DNA of 64,000 nucleotides from Pyrinomonadaceae bacterium (GCA_014380365.1 JACMJZ010000029.1:372001-436000), one strand, 5' to 3'. Shown: positions 6,175 through 15,271, numbered from the stretch's first letter. Notes: generated by a model not told the origin, from the letters alone. Program-made: numbers and translations.

Positions 6175-9075
6175 TTAGCTTGCGGCGCGTTGCTGATTGA
6201 GCGCGAGGAGGCGGGTGAGGATTTCGTCATCCGTCAGAGTTGGTTCCCAGCCGTAGGCGGCGAAGACGGCTTCATCGAGTTTGCGGTGCGCGAGCTCGAG
6301 CCAGGTGGGGCGTTCGTTGTAGAGATTTGTAAGCGTGCGCTTAGCGAGTTGCTCGGCGGCTTTGTCATCTTTGGGAACTAGTCGCGGGTAACGGACGGTG
6401 CCGATGCCGCGCTCATCCGCCTCACTCACATACCGCGCCCAGGGGCCATCAACCGAGCCGGGAAATTCCAGAATCTCCTCATGCGTCCATTCGGGCGGAT
6501 TAAGCCATGCGGTACGGAGTTCATCGAGTTCTTTAGCGGCGGCGGCAATGGCGGCTTCTTGCTCGCTTGAAGGAATGGGAAACGGAAACGTCTCGAAGCA
6601 TGTCGTGGGCGTGTAACGAAACCCGCTCTCTCGCTCTCTAACTTGTGTGCCTTGGGCTCTAGCCCAAACTTCATGAAGTCGGGAATGCAAAAGGCCGAAA
6701 AAGTAATCATGAGACTGGGCAAAAACAAATGTAGCGCTATCGGCCAAGGTAGGAAATTTTAGCCAAACGAACAGGCGGTGCCTTGAGACTCGCGGTGTGC
6801 ATATGAAACGCGGTTCGTTCGATAACGCCAGATACATGCCCGGTCGAGCTTCCACATGCCGCCACCAATATCGTCTATATGTTTCGCGCTTATTGTCCTT
6901 TCTGGTTGGCCACACGTGGGTTTGAATGTGCTTATAGGGAAGCTCAAATTTAGATGTCTCTGCTTCGTCCATTCGCGTACCGAAATCGATGATAAACATC
7001 TCACGGGAACGGCCGGTTATGTCCGAGCCGTTCACCCAAGGCACTAAGACATCTGAGTTTGGTCTTCCATGAGGATTTGGCGCACTTAACATTGAGACTG
7101 CAAGATTCGCATCGATATCGAAGGACCCGCCTTTGGTATCACCCATGAAAGCTATGCTCTGATTCTCCTGGAGACTAAGGGCCTGTGTCGTGTCAGCGGC
7201 TGTTGTCAGATTTGCGTTGATTGAATCAACTTTCTTCCCGTCCAGGATTCGTTCAGTCTCAGTACCAGCATCAAATCCGATCATAGAGACGTGGACATTT
7301 GCTCCGTCCAGAATCCAATCACGGTCACTCACGGCAAAGAACACATCACCACTTTCCTTGATTTTCTTGATTACTTCGCGGTTGGCACCACCGCGTATTC
7401 CTTGTGTCGCTAAAAGTCCGGCCCGCTTCGCCTTGACAGCGCGAACCTGTTCTCTTGCTTTCTCAAACCAGTAGGCAACAAGGTCTGCTTCAGCCCGCAC
7501 TCTGGACTCATAGACCGCGAAGAGTCTTTCAACGTATTCATCGCCCAATTCACTTCGCAATCGCTTTCCACCAAGAAACGGGGGATTGCCGACAATGAAA
7601 TCTGCCTCCGGCCATTCGGGTTCTTTCGGATGTTCGGGATCGGAAAGATCGAGAATCGCGTCCATGTTTCGGAAGTTGTCCATCTCGCGCAGGATCGGTT
7701 CAGCGGGGACGCCATAACCGTTCGCTTGAATCCATTGCAGGTAACCAATCCAAAGCGTGGTTTGCGCCAACTCGAAGGCGTAAGGATTTTTCTCAATGCC
7801 ATAAAACTGCCACGGCCCCACCTGCGGAAGAAAGCTGCCAAGCTGCTGAATGCCCGCGTAGACCAGAGCCTCCTTCTCAAGGTCTTTGATTTTCTGGAGA
7901 GTCACGTAAAGGAAATTGCCGGAGCCGCAAGCCGGGTCAAGCACCTTGATATGCGCCAGGCGTTCGTGAAAGTTTCTTAGCAGCGCACGCGCTTCGCGGT
8001 GCGCTTTGTTTCCAGCCTCTTTCGTTAAAGGTTTCTCCTTACCGGTCGGTTTCGCTTTACCCGTAGTCATTAGGTTCGCAATTGAGTCACGCGTTTCTTG
8101 CCACTCTCTTCGCAGCGGTTGCATCACCACTGGCTCAATCAAAGTTTCGATGTCCTCGCGGCTGGTGTATTGCGCTCCAAGTTGCGCGCGCGTATCGGGA
8201 TCGAGGCCGCGTTGAAAGAGGGTACCGAAAATGGATGGATCAACCGCGCTCCAGTCCAGCCTCGCTGCCGCCCGAACATGATTAATCTCCGTCGGAGTTA
8301 AATCGAGCACCGGAGCATCGGTGAATAGGTTGCCGTTGAAGTGGCGGATCGTCTCCAACCCGAAGTCGCCGCCTTCGTTCATTGCCTCAAACAATTGTCC
8401 AATGAGTTTCCCGAAATGCGATGAGTCGCGCGATTTCTCGATGATGCTGCTGAATATCTTTCTCGGTAAGAGTCCAACATCTTCGGCAAAGAGACAGAAA
8501 ACAATTCGGTCGAGAAAACGCGCTACCTCCATCGCGTCAAGCCCGCGCGCGCGTAAACCCTGGGCAATCTGCGCCACGCGCTGTGCCACCTCCTGGGTAA
8601 TTGCCTTGCTGGTGGCATCGGGACGCAACTTCGCGGGTTCGAAGAAGAGGTTGCGCATGATCTCGATATTGCGAGGCGTATCAAGATCGTCGAGCGATAT
8701 TTCATAAGTCTTGCTGACGGTAGCTGTGAAGTTGGTATGAATCTCGAATCGATCCATGTCGCACACAACTAGCAAAGGAGGGTTTTCGAGAGCCTCGCGA
8801 TACTTCAGAAGTTGATCGTAAGCCGCAACCAAATCCTTGTGTCTGCCTTTGTACTCCCAACCGAAGAATCCTTTCTTCCAAGCGTCGGCCCAACCCTGGC
8901 CGCCACCATGTTTGGCAGCCCCTTTTTCGAAAGTGAAACTCTCGCCAGTGGGATCGGCTTCGGCGGGCGTCGGATGATTGAAGACGTTGCAGAGATCGAG
9001 GAAGTGTTGCTGTGAGGCCGAGCGCTCGGTCAGCTCGGCTTTTCGCCATTTGGCAACAAACTCAGCAACATTCAT
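6175..9075 (-). CDS. MmeI-like type IIL restriction-modification enzyme
   Basis: One polypeptide of about 966 residues combining DNA cleavage, adenine methylation and target recognition. The N-terminus carries the MmeI-type nuclease signature Asp64-X9-Glu74-Tyr-Lys76 (EYK in FFGWEYKGR). A helical linker follows, then an N6-adenine methyltransferase with SAM motif DPACGSGNF and catalytic NPPF, and a C-terminal recognition region. The ATG at 9075 is chosen over an upstream in-frame start because GGAGA lies about 10 bp before it. In this family specificity and both activities sit on one subunit, so no separate gene is needed, and none is adjacent. The frame appears intact. The recognition sequence cannot be read by eye. 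Confidence 0.9.
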   Translation of the reverse strand: MNVAEFVAKWRKAELTERSASQQHFLDLCNVFNHPTPAEADPTGESFTFEKGAAKHGGGQGWADAWKKGFFGWEYKGRHKDLVAAYDQLLKYREALENPPLLVVCDMDRFEIHTNFTATVSKTYEISLDDLDTPRNIEIMRNLFFEPAKLRPDATSKAITQEVAQRVAQIAQGLRARGLDAMEVARFLDRIVFCLFAEDVGLLPRKIFSSIIEKSRDSSHFGKLIGQLFEAMNEGGDFGLETIRHFNGNLFTDAPVLDLTPTEINHVRAAARLDWSAVDPSIFGTLFQRGLDPDTRAQLGAQYTSREDIETLIEPVVMQPLRREWQETRDSIANLMTTGKAKPTGKEKPLTKEAGNKAHREARALLRNFHERLAHIKVLDPACGSGNFLYVTLQKIKDLEKEALVYAGIQQLGSFLPQVGPWQFYGIEKNPYAFELAQTTLWIGYLQWIQANGYGVPAEPILREMDNFRNMDAILDLSDPEHPKEPEWPEADFIVGNPPFLGGKRLRSELGDEYVERLFAVYESRVRAEADLVAYWFEKAREQVRAVKAKRAGLLATQGIRGGANREVIKKIKESGDVFFAVSDRDWILDGANVHVSMIGFDAGTETERILDGKKVDSINANLTTAADTTQALSLQENQSIAFMGDTKGGSFDIDANLAVSMLSAPNPHGRPNSDVLVPWVNGSDITGRSREMFIIDFGTRMDEAETSKFELPYKHIQTHVWPTRKDNKRETYRRYWWRHVEARPGMYLALSNEPRFICTPRVSRHRLFVWLKFPTLADSATFVFAQSHDYFFGLLHSRLHEVWARAQGTQVRERESGFRYTPTTCFETFPFPIPSSEQEAAIAAAAKELDELRTAWLNPPEWTHEEILEFPGSVDGPWARYVSEADERGIGTVRYPRLVPKDDKAAEQLAKRTLTNLYNERPTWLELAHRKLDEAVFAAYGWEPTLTDDEILTRLLALNQQRAAS

Positions 9076-9168
9076 TCGTAAGGTTTCTCCGCGCAAAGGT
9101 GTGCGGAGTATATCATTCTGATTTCGGAAGGATCAGATTAGGGGACGCTGGGCCAAGGCGTGATTGCC

Positions 9169-9897
9169 TTAGGGGCCCTCAGGGATTAATCCAAGAATAA
9201 TCAAGAACAATCCCACTAAAATTCCGGTAGTTGCGCCCTTGGCGGCACTGGCCCCGAGTTTAATGCGCCAACCGCCATATTCCTGTTGCGCGATAACCGC
9301 ATCTTTTACCATCCCCTTAGCTGCGCCCACGGCAGCAAGCTTGGCGATGGCCGTCGAGTTAAAGAGATAAGACTCCAGCACAATTCCGGCCCACGCTCCA
9401 ATTGCCATCGCGACGAGCAAACCTATGAGCATCGCGCCCAGCACAAAAAGCACGATTGCAACCAGCAATCTGTCATACTCAGGACCTCCACCGGCGCCGC
9501 CTGAAATCAAAGGGATTAAGGGGTTAGTCGCATCGGTATTCAGGACGTCTAGTCCCACAAAGCAGATTCCGACGGAATAGCCAACCGCCGCCCGGATGAA
9601 CAAATCCAGAAAGACAAGTGGCAAAGGATCGCGTGTAAGGTTCGCGCCAAACAAAGCGGCGATTAAGGATTCGCCAAACCGGCTACTTCGGCTGATCGCC
9701 TGCCTGACCCAACCAATGACTACGCCCGCAACTGCAGCGAGCAACAATGAACTGAACAAGGCAAGCGCGGAAATTGTGCCCCAGGCAATCAAGGCTGTAA
9801 TCAGCGTCACCAAGAACGTGGGTCCTAACCATTCGGGGCTTGGCTGGGAGGTGCCGCTGTATCCTGTACTAGTAGATTGTGATCCTGGGACGTGCAT
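9169..9897 (-). CDS. Hypothetical multi-pass membrane protein
   Basis: About 242 residues with a polar N-terminal 25 residues (Ser/Thr/Gly-rich) followed by four or five hydrophobic segments rich in Ala, Gly, Leu and Ile, including ones near residues 25-60, 95-115, 140-170 and the C-terminal 20. Small-residue patterns such as GAMLIGLLVAMAIGAWAG suggest packed helices. I do not recognise a family. The ATG at 9897 is favoured by AGGAGAAG just upstream; the longer frame starting MSRRRI lacks one. It is on the same strand as the restriction enzyme but 94 bp upstream of it, with no clear link. Confidence 0.75.
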   Translation of the reverse strand: MHVPGSQSTSTGYSGTSQPSPEWLGPTFLVTLITALIAWGTISALALFSSLLLAAVAGVVIGWVRQAISRSSRFGESLIAALFGANLTRDPLPLVFLDLFIRAAVGYSVGICFVGLDVLNTDATNPLIPLISGGAGGGPEYDRLLVAIVLFVLGAMLIGLLVAMAIGAWAGIVLESYLFNSTAIAKLAAVGAAKGMVKDAVIAQQEYGGWRIKLGASAAKGATTGILVGLFLIILGLIPEGP

Positions 9898-10128
9898 TAT
9901 TCTTCTCCTACTCACCGAGGGCGACAGGTTGTCGGGTGATTTACCATGAGAACGTTACTTCAATATGTTCGGAGCGTTCATGGTCTGAGAACTTTTTCGG
10001 TAACTGTGCGAATTCCACCTAGCCAGCAAATATTTTTCTCGCAGATCGCGTTGATCTGCGCCAAGCGGGTCTCAGAGGCGGCGGAGGTTCCTCGCTGGCC
10101 TCCGCCGCACGCTGCTGAGGGTTAGAGG

Positions 10129-10503
10129 TTAGGTTGTGGGGTTGCCGGTTGTGCCCGAGCCGCTCTTGCGCGTCGAGCGTTTGCGTTCGCTCGTGCGGGT
10201 GCCGCCGAGCAATTCATACTCGCTGCTGTCGGAGCCGAAGGAGGCTTCGCCGGCAGAGAGGATGCGTTTGTTCCATTGGGCCAGCTCGCGCTCGTCGGCG
10301 TCGATGCCGTTTTGCTCGTCGTCGAGCTCGGCGGACTTCTGGTTGTAGCCGTTGAGACGGTTTTCAAAAGCGGTCGTCTTCGCCTCATAAGCTGCCTTGG
10401 TTGTGTTGGCGCCGAAGTCAATCGGCTTTGTGATTGCGTTGAGGCCCGTCAGACGTTTCCGGGCCGTTTCGAGGACAGCGGATTTTCTCTTGAGTCGTGC
10501 CAT
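10129..10503 (-). CDS. Hypothetical charged, probably coiled-coil protein
   Basis: 124 residues starting MARLKRKSAV behind an excellent ribosome site (AAAGGAGGTGCC). Rich in Lys, Arg, Glu, Gln and Ala with a helical heptad-like centre (about residues 45-90), and a low-complexity basic C-terminal tail of Thr/Arg/Ser/Lys. No signal peptide or membrane segment. I do not recognise the family; the strong ribosome site is the best evidence that it is real. The overlapping frame at 10122-10421 is a shadow. Confidence 0.7.
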   Translation of the reverse strand: MARLKRKSAVLETARKRLTGLNAITKPIDFGANTTKAAYEAKTTAFENRLNGYNQKSAELDDEQNGIDADERELAQWNKRILSAGEASFGSDSSEYELLGGTRTSERKRSTRKSGSGTTGNPTT

Positions 10504-10702
10504 AAGATGGCACCTCCTTTCGAGCGTGAAGTTCAAGTAGGGACCTGGCGAGGACTACTCAGGATGTGCGGCAGTATATCCCTCCCCGCCTGAAACTCAA
10601 GGGTTTTCTCTAATATCCTTAGGAAAAGTGAGGAATGCGAAAAAACCTCACGATCTTGCCTCATTTGCTCACGATCCGTCCTTCTCCGGTCTTGATCCGA
10701 AC

Positions 10703-10954
10703 AACTCGGATCAAGAGCAAACTTACTTTCCTCTTGATCAAAGTAAGTTGGATCAAGACAAGAGTTACTTTGGTCTCGATCCAATTAAGTAAGATCAAGA
10801 GGAAAGTTGCTCAGGTCTCTATCCGATCAGGTTAGGTCGGGGAGAAAGTTGGTCGGATTTCAATCGTCACAGGTGACCCCAGGAGCAGACTTATCTTCCT
10901 CCTGATCAAAGTACGTTGGATCGAGAGGAAGGTTACTCTAGTGTCGATTAGAAT
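10703..10954. repeat. Six tandem 42-bp repeats with inverted half-units
   Basis: Six consecutive diverged units of exactly 42 bp: 10703-10744, 10745-10786, 10787-10828, 10829-10870, 10871-10912 and 10913-10954, with a partial unit before the first. Each unit has a GGATCAAGA-type half followed by an inverted half ending in TCTCGATCC-type sequence, so 21-bp half-units alternate in orientation. 42 bp is 14 codons, and frames on both strands show 14-residue periodicity, but stops interrupt them. Confidence 0.85.
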
Positions 10955-10983
10955 GAGCCGCGCTGGGGGTGAGTTTGCTTCGC

Positions 10984-11129
10984 TCAAGACCCAAAGTTCT
11001 GCGCCTGAAAGAAAACTTGATGAGGTCGCGGCACGCGTTGAAGCAACCCGTCCAGGATTAACCTTGTTTTGGAGCCCCGGTTGAGGCATTGTGCTGTGTC
11101 AGGGCGAAACGAACTTCGGCTCAAGTCTC
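10984..11129. repeat. Dispersed repeat A, copy 1
   Basis: About 146 bp resembling 15570-15717 in the same orientation; shared words include GACCCAAAG, AGGTCGCGGCA, TTGTTTTGGA, CCGGTTGAGGC and CGAACTTCGG. The two copies frame a run of small genes. Confidence 0.75.
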
Positions 11130-11358
11130 GGCGCGTCGCTGATGCCCAGCGTTGGAGGGCTTCCTTTACATGTGCGATATAATGTTGTCGTCATTCGCTC
11201 TGCCGTAGCGACTGTTTACCAGCGTAGACATCAAAATTTGATCACTCAATTGAAAGAGTAACTTTGAAGTGATGACTACTCCCAAGTCCGTACTTGTGCC
11301 GCGGTCCGCGACTAAGTACTAGTTAGGCATCTGATAATCGAAGGGAAGGAGATTGACC

Positions 11359-12474
11359 ATGCGCACTTTCGCAAAGAAACCGAAGGCAACTCAGCAGACT
11401 ACGTCCCCCAAGTCTGCGATACCCGGTCGGGCCCACTTTGGGCAAAGCCGTGAGGTGAGTTCGTTACAGCGCCTGATCGGGAATCAAGCCGTCCAGCGGC
11501 TGTCAGAAGCAAATACGAGGGATGTCAAAGAAGACTCAACAACTAAAATTACCGGCTTCGGTCATGATTTCAGCCAGATACCGGTGCATGCTACAACTCC
11601 GATGCCGGTTCAACCGAGGGTGACAACAGGGGTGCCAGGGGACCATTACGACAATGCAGGCGACAGGCGCGCGGAGCCGGCACAGGACGATCACCGCCCC
11701 ACAGACCTCGACAGGGCGGCACAAGCGCCTGACGACCTGGCTCGCGACACCTTCGGTTTCGGGACCCTGCGCATCATTCCAATTCCGGCCTCCGCGGCGG
11801 GTGCACGCTCCTCACCGACCATGCCGACCGCCGACGGCGGCGAGCAAGACATCTTCGTTCCCCCCCCGACCGGCGGCGGTAACACCGCGCCCGCGAACCC
11901 GTCCCAGGTCGTCCCCACGCCAGAGACCGATTCGTGCGAGCAGCCGCGCAGCATGAACAAGATTGTCTCCGGTTCGTTCCTGGGGGGATTGACGATGGAC
12001 GACTATTTCCCGGACCTGAGCGGGCAAGGATTCTGGGCCCACGCGGGCACTGGTGGGCCGTTCGACACCGGCACCCAAGCCGGGGGGAACGCGCAACTCT
12101 TTGGCGTCATCCCCAGTCCGTGCCTTCCCTCGCAATTTCATCTGGAGCAAACGGCTAACCCCGTCCGCTTTCGCATCGGTGGCGTGGCGCACCCTCTCGA
12201 AGGCACGACGTTCGATGACATCGCCCGCTCCGGCCGCGATTTCTCGCGCGCGCCATCCCGCCAGGAGTTCCTGGGCGGTGGAGCCGCTCCGCTCGGCTTT
12301 ATTATTTCGATGGCCGATCCGCCCAGCGTCAATCACGGCCCCTCCCGACCCGACGTGGAGCGCGACACCAACTTCGTCTCCTCGCTGGTCGGCCCCAGTG
12401 GGCGCCAGTCGGTCAGCTGGTCCCAATCGGTCCACGTCGCGGGCGGTGTCGTCACCGTCAATACCTTGACGTGA
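11359..12474 (+). CDS. Protein with DUF4157-like (injection-system cargo) N-terminal leader
   Basis: 371 residues starting at the ATG after AAGGAGATTGACC. The first ~110 residues match the leader of DUF4157 proteins linked to extracellular contractile injection systems: SSLQRLIGNQAVQRL, FGHDFSQIPVHA and a GDHYDNAGDRRAE version of the usual GDxYExEADRVA motif. The following zinc-protease-like core, with its HExxH helix, is absent. Instead there is a Pro/Thr-rich linker and a C-terminal domain (about 190-371) that I do not recognise, with Gly/Pro/Asp-rich segments and two cysteines. No sheath, tube or baseplate gene is in view. A cargo or secreted-protein role is inferred from the leader alone. 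Confidence 0.75.
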   Translation: MRTFAKKPKATQQTTSPKSAIPGRAHFGQSREVSSLQRLIGNQAVQRLSEANTRDVKEDSTTKITGFGHDFSQIPVHATTPMPVQPRVTTGVPGDHYDNAGDRRAEPAQDDHRPTDLDRAAQAPDDLARDTFGFGTLRIIPIPASAAGARSSPTMPTADGGEQDIFVPPPTGGGNTAPANPSQVVPTPETDSCEQPRSMNKIVSGSFLGGLTMDDYFPDLSGQGFWAHAGTGGPFDTGTQAGGNAQLFGVIPSPCLPSQFHLEQTANPVRFRIGGVAHPLEGTTFDDIARSGRDFSRAPSRQEFLGGGAAPLGFIISMADPPSVNHGPSRPDVERDTNFVSSLVGPSGRQSVSWSQSVHVAGGVVTVNTLT

Positions 12475-12578
12475 CCGGATTCAGCGCGCGGATCAGGAGA
12501 GGTTGTTATCAGTAGCGTGCTGACATGAAAAACAACCAGCTTTGGTAGTAGTATTTCGCCTGCTTTAGCGAGGACGAC

Positions 12579-12932
12579 ATGACATCGCACACACTTGCCG
12601 AACAAGTTGACTCGCTTCTCAGCGACTTCGACCGGGTGGAGCCCGTCACCTTTGACCTCGGAACGCCAGAACTGCCCGAGGTCGGTGCGATACATGAGCT
12701 TGTCAACATGGGGGCTGAGATCGTGCCGCTTTTGCTGGAGCGCATACAGAGCAGCGGGTCGAAGAAGCGCATTGCATACATCGTGCTAGTGCTCAATCGT
12801 ATAGGAGACACTAAGGTCTTAGCGCCCCTGCTCGATCTACGCGCACGCTATCAGGACCTCGAGACCAAGGACGAATGGGACTATGCTGTCATTGGTCAAT
12901 GTAATTTGGCGATCGAGCAGCTCCAAAAATGA
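12579..12932 (+). CDS. Small HEAT-repeat-like protein
   Basis: 117 residues, acidic, with two or three helical pairs of HEAT type (HELVNMGAEIVPLLLERI, KKRIAYIVLVLNRIGDTKVLAPLLDL). Such folds act as binding scaffolds, and many bacterial ones are immunity-like or regulatory. No signal peptide. It lies alone between two unrelated hypothetical genes on the same strand. The assignment rests on pattern, not on a recognised family. Confidence 0.65.
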   Translation: MTSHTLAEQVDSLLSDFDRVEPVTFDLGTPELPEVGAIHELVNMGAEIVPLLLERIQSSGSKKRIAYIVLVLNRIGDTKVLAPLLDLRARYQDLETKDEWDYAVIGQCNLAIEQLQK

Positions 12933-12997
12933 GCGCGTTGACGTTGTTTTTCTGCGTGCGCGCCGCTGATGCCCAGCGTTGGGTCGTTCGTGACTTC

Positions 12998-13360
12998 ATG
13001 AAGAAACGGACACCGCAGGAAAAGAAAGAGCTCAGTTATGAGCGGGACCGTCGCAATGTCTACGGCGAGGCGCCTCACGCTGCGCGGAAGTCGATCCCGT
13101 TACGTAAAGCACTGCGCAATCGTGCGAACCGACACACTCAGAATCAGCAAGTCAAATATCAGGGGCCAACCCCGAACCAGGAACTCGCCGATGAACTGCA
13201 GTCGCTGATACATCATCGCGCGCCGAAGGAGTGGGGAAAGTATCCAGACGCACCGCTGCGGGAGGTTGTTGCCAGGAAATCCACGTACCGCGCCGGCATG
13301 CGACAACACGGTGGTCGAAGGGCATTGAGGACCATTCGCACTCCTAGACCTGAAGAGTAG
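12998..13360 (+). CDS. Conserved small basic hypothetical protein
   Basis: 120 residues starting MKKRTPQEKKELSYERDRR, very basic. The first 50 residues (with YGEAPHAARKSIPLRKA and NRANRH) have the look of a conserved small protein seen in many bacteria without a known role. The frame upstream of 12998 is not supported by a ribosome site. A short word CGCTGATGCCCAGCG precedes it at about 12963. Confidence 0.65.
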   Translation: MKKRTPQEKKELSYERDRRNVYGEAPHAARKSIPLRKALRNRANRHTQNQQVKYQGPTPNQELADELQSLIHHRAPKEWGKYPDAPLREVVARKSTYRAGMRQHGGRRALRTIRTPRPEE

Positions 13361-13483
13361 ATTGCCTGCGACGCGCCTCAACCAGCGCGTGCAGCGGGCC
13401 GGACAGGATGTCCCCCATTCGAAAACCAGCCGTACGTGCAGGCCCGGCCGCTGAGCCCAGCGTTATTCGCTTCTTCTAAAACT

Positions 13484-14089
13484 ATGAAGCTTATTTCGAC
13501 AATCATCCTCCTCGTAGCCGTACTGATTGTGCCAACTTATGCTCAGAAGCGGGGCGCGGCTGCCAGCGTACCTTTGGAGCAAATCGAAGCCGCGGTGCGT
13601 AAGGGTTTCGGCTCTAAAGTAAGAGTTGACGCACACCTGAGCAATAAACCTTTCTATTTGCTCGGCGACTTCAACGGAGATGGATTCTCAGACATAGCCG
13701 TTCTGGTCAACCTCGAAGAGGCTAGAGCTGACCTGAAGAGTTATGGAGTCAGGTACATAGACATCGATCCCTACTCTCGGCAGAATGGTTTGCAAATTGA
13801 TCCGCTCTCCCATGCTTCTAGTTACTGCCTTGGGATAGCTATCATTCATGGCACGTCAGCAGGATGGGCCGCAGCTAATCCGGCGCGGAAGACTATGGTT
13901 TACGAGTGCTTCTCCTCATTCCGCCTTATCCGTAAGGGTCAGCGGATTCGGCGTGGGGGCGGGTCTCAGGGCCGAACGCCAGTACCGAAAGGTGATTCAA
14001 TTCTTCTCGACCTTGAGACAGGCGGTACTGCGCTGATCTACTGGAATGGCAAAACATATCGTGGATTTGGAATCAGAATCGGGGATTAG
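13484..14089 (+). CDS. Secreted protein with FG-GAP-like segment
   Basis: 201 residues. A signal peptide (MKLISTIILLVAVLIVPTYA, cleavage after TYA) sets the start at 13484 rather than further upstream. The mature part contains LLGDFNGDGFSDIAVLV, an FG-GAP/VCBS-like calcium-binding repeat unit, followed by a region with one or two cysteines and a C-terminal segment TALIYWNGKTYRGF. It is probably periplasmic or cell-surface. I do not recognise the whole family. Confidence 0.75.
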   Translation: MKLISTIILLVAVLIVPTYAQKRGAAASVPLEQIEAAVRKGFGSKVRVDAHLSNKPFYLLGDFNGDGFSDIAVLVNLEEARADLKSYGVRYIDIDPYSRQNGLQIDPLSHASSYCLGIAIIHGTSAGWAAANPARKTMVYECFSSFRLIRKGQRIRRGGGSQGRTPVPKGDSILLDLETGGTALIYWNGKTYRGFGIRIGD

Positions 14090-14227
14090 TTGCGCGGTTT
14101 AAGGCTACGGCGCGTATACAACCCCAGTCAGCCGACCGCGAATAGAGTTGTCTTCATCCGCGAGACTTGAATCTATTGGCATTGAATACGCGGCGGCTGA
14201 GACCGGGAGTTATGCGCTGAGCCGACA

Positions 14228-14683
14228 ATGAACCGAACAAGAATTCTTGGAACGTATGTAATGGTGTGCGGCGTGCTGCAGGGTCTTTTGTACCTGGCAC
14301 TCTCAATCTCTCGAAATTGCGAATGGCTCTGCTGTTTCGACTCTCGTATCGGTATTGCTTTCTTTGAATTATGGAGTGGGCGCGAGCAAATGGAGCCAAG
14401 CGTTGTGAGGTGGCTTACGGTGGGTTGGATTCTCGCGCTCGGCGTCCTGTTATTCGTGGGCCGCAGGTTAGTCAAGACTTACATTGTTTCTGAGATTGTG
14501 CTTTCGCTTCCCAACATCGTTTACTTTGCGATGGTTGCCTTGGCGAGCTTCGCTCCTGACCCCCAATTCTCAGTCACAGGATTGTTGTGGCCGATAATCG
14601 TCACGCTTGTATTCAGCATTGTTCCTTTGATGTTGGCGTTCTGGTCGCGACGGCATCATCCAACCTCGCCTCGCGGAAGCTAG
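14228..14683 (+). CDS. Small four-helix membrane protein, hypothetical
   Basis: 151 residues with four hydrophobic segments (about 8-27, 62-80, 88-112 and 118-140) and a short basic C-terminus. There is a C-E-W-L-C-C cysteine cluster in the loop after the first helix. No family recognised. Start at the ATG following the palindromic region; the ribosome site is weak. Confidence 0.65.
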   Translation: MNRTRILGTYVMVCGVLQGLLYLALSISRNCEWLCCFDSRIGIAFFELWSGREQMEPSVVRWLTVGWILALGVLLFVGRRLVKTYIVSEIVLSLPNIVYFAMVALASFAPDPQFSVTGLLWPIIVTLVFSIVPLMLAFWSRRHHPTSPRGS

Positions 14684-14752
14684 TTTGCGGAGAGCGCGCG
14701 CCCGGCGCCTCGATAGCATGCTGCCTAGCGATGTCTCGCGATAGTTTTATAT

Positions 14753-15271
14753 ATGCCTTTGCCGGTTGCACATGCATTGTTGGGTGCGAGTATCGTTGCG
14801 GCGTTACACCAGAACCCGACGCGAAGGGGTTACTCAATTTCACTTTTGGCCGGTGCCCTAATCGCAAATGCTGCCGATTTGGACTTCTTGTTGGTGGCTG
14901 TGTTCCATTCTAAAGCCTGGCATCGCGGCTTCTCACATTCGGTTGCCTTCGCTCTCGTCATCTGTTTGATATTCATCGTCGTCCTTGGCAAACGGCAGTT
15001 TAGGAACGCCATGGCATTCGGACTGGCCTTCGCGTCGCACGGCCTCCTGGATTTTTTGACCTCGAAGAATGGTGGCGGGGTGGAGTTGCTGTGGCCCTTT
15101 TCTCAGGCGAAGCTGATACTCGGCTTGTGGGGGCTGTCGGAAGTACCCTCAAAGCTCACGCGGATGGAGATACTTGAATCGCTGGCGCTCGAGTTGGCCC
15201 TCTTCTCGCCGTTGCTTCTAGCGACCTTCCTGTTAAGAAGGTCATTCAGCTTGCGTGCGTATCATGAGTGA
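14753..15271 (+). CDS. YdjM-like membrane-bound metal-dependent hydrolase
   Basis: 172 residues. It carries the metal-ligand pattern of the YdjM/DUF457 family: AHALLGA near the N-terminus, the aspartates of NAADLDFLL, the signature HRGFSHS and ASHGLLDFLT, all placed at the ends of hydrophobic helices. These inner-membrane proteins are thought to be hydrolases related to phospholipase C-like folds; the substrate is unknown. Length fits the short family members. No operon partner: the next 800 bp are non-coding. Confidence 0.85.
   Translation: MPLPVAHALLGASIVAALHQNPTRRGYSISLLAGALIANAADLDFLLVAVFHSKAWHRGFSHSVAFALVICLIFIVVLGKRQFRNAMAFGLAFASHGLLDFLTSKNGGGVELLWPFSQAKLILGLWGLSEVPSKLTRMEILESLALELALFSPLLLATFLLRRSFSLRAYHE

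Larger units (their letters stand above)
10504..11358. other. Gene-free interval with tandem and dispersed repeats
   Basis: About 850 bp. It holds the 42-bp tandem array (10703-10954) and the first copy of a diverged dispersed repeat (10984-11129). Short open frames run through the repeat on both strands but lack ribosome sites. Confidence 0.7.

Noticed and set aside
10703-10954. CRISPR array
   Set aside because: Units are contiguous 42-bp tandem repeats without unique spacers, and no cas gene is in the window.
11812-12435. 207-codon minus-strand frame
   Set aside because: Antisense to the DUF4157-like protein; no ribosome site and atypical composition.
11133-15271. Integron gene-cassette array
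   Set aside because: The recurring hairpin word resembles the right end of attC sites, but no matching left core (RYYYAAC) was found at a proper distance and no integrase is present; kept only as a low-interest observation.
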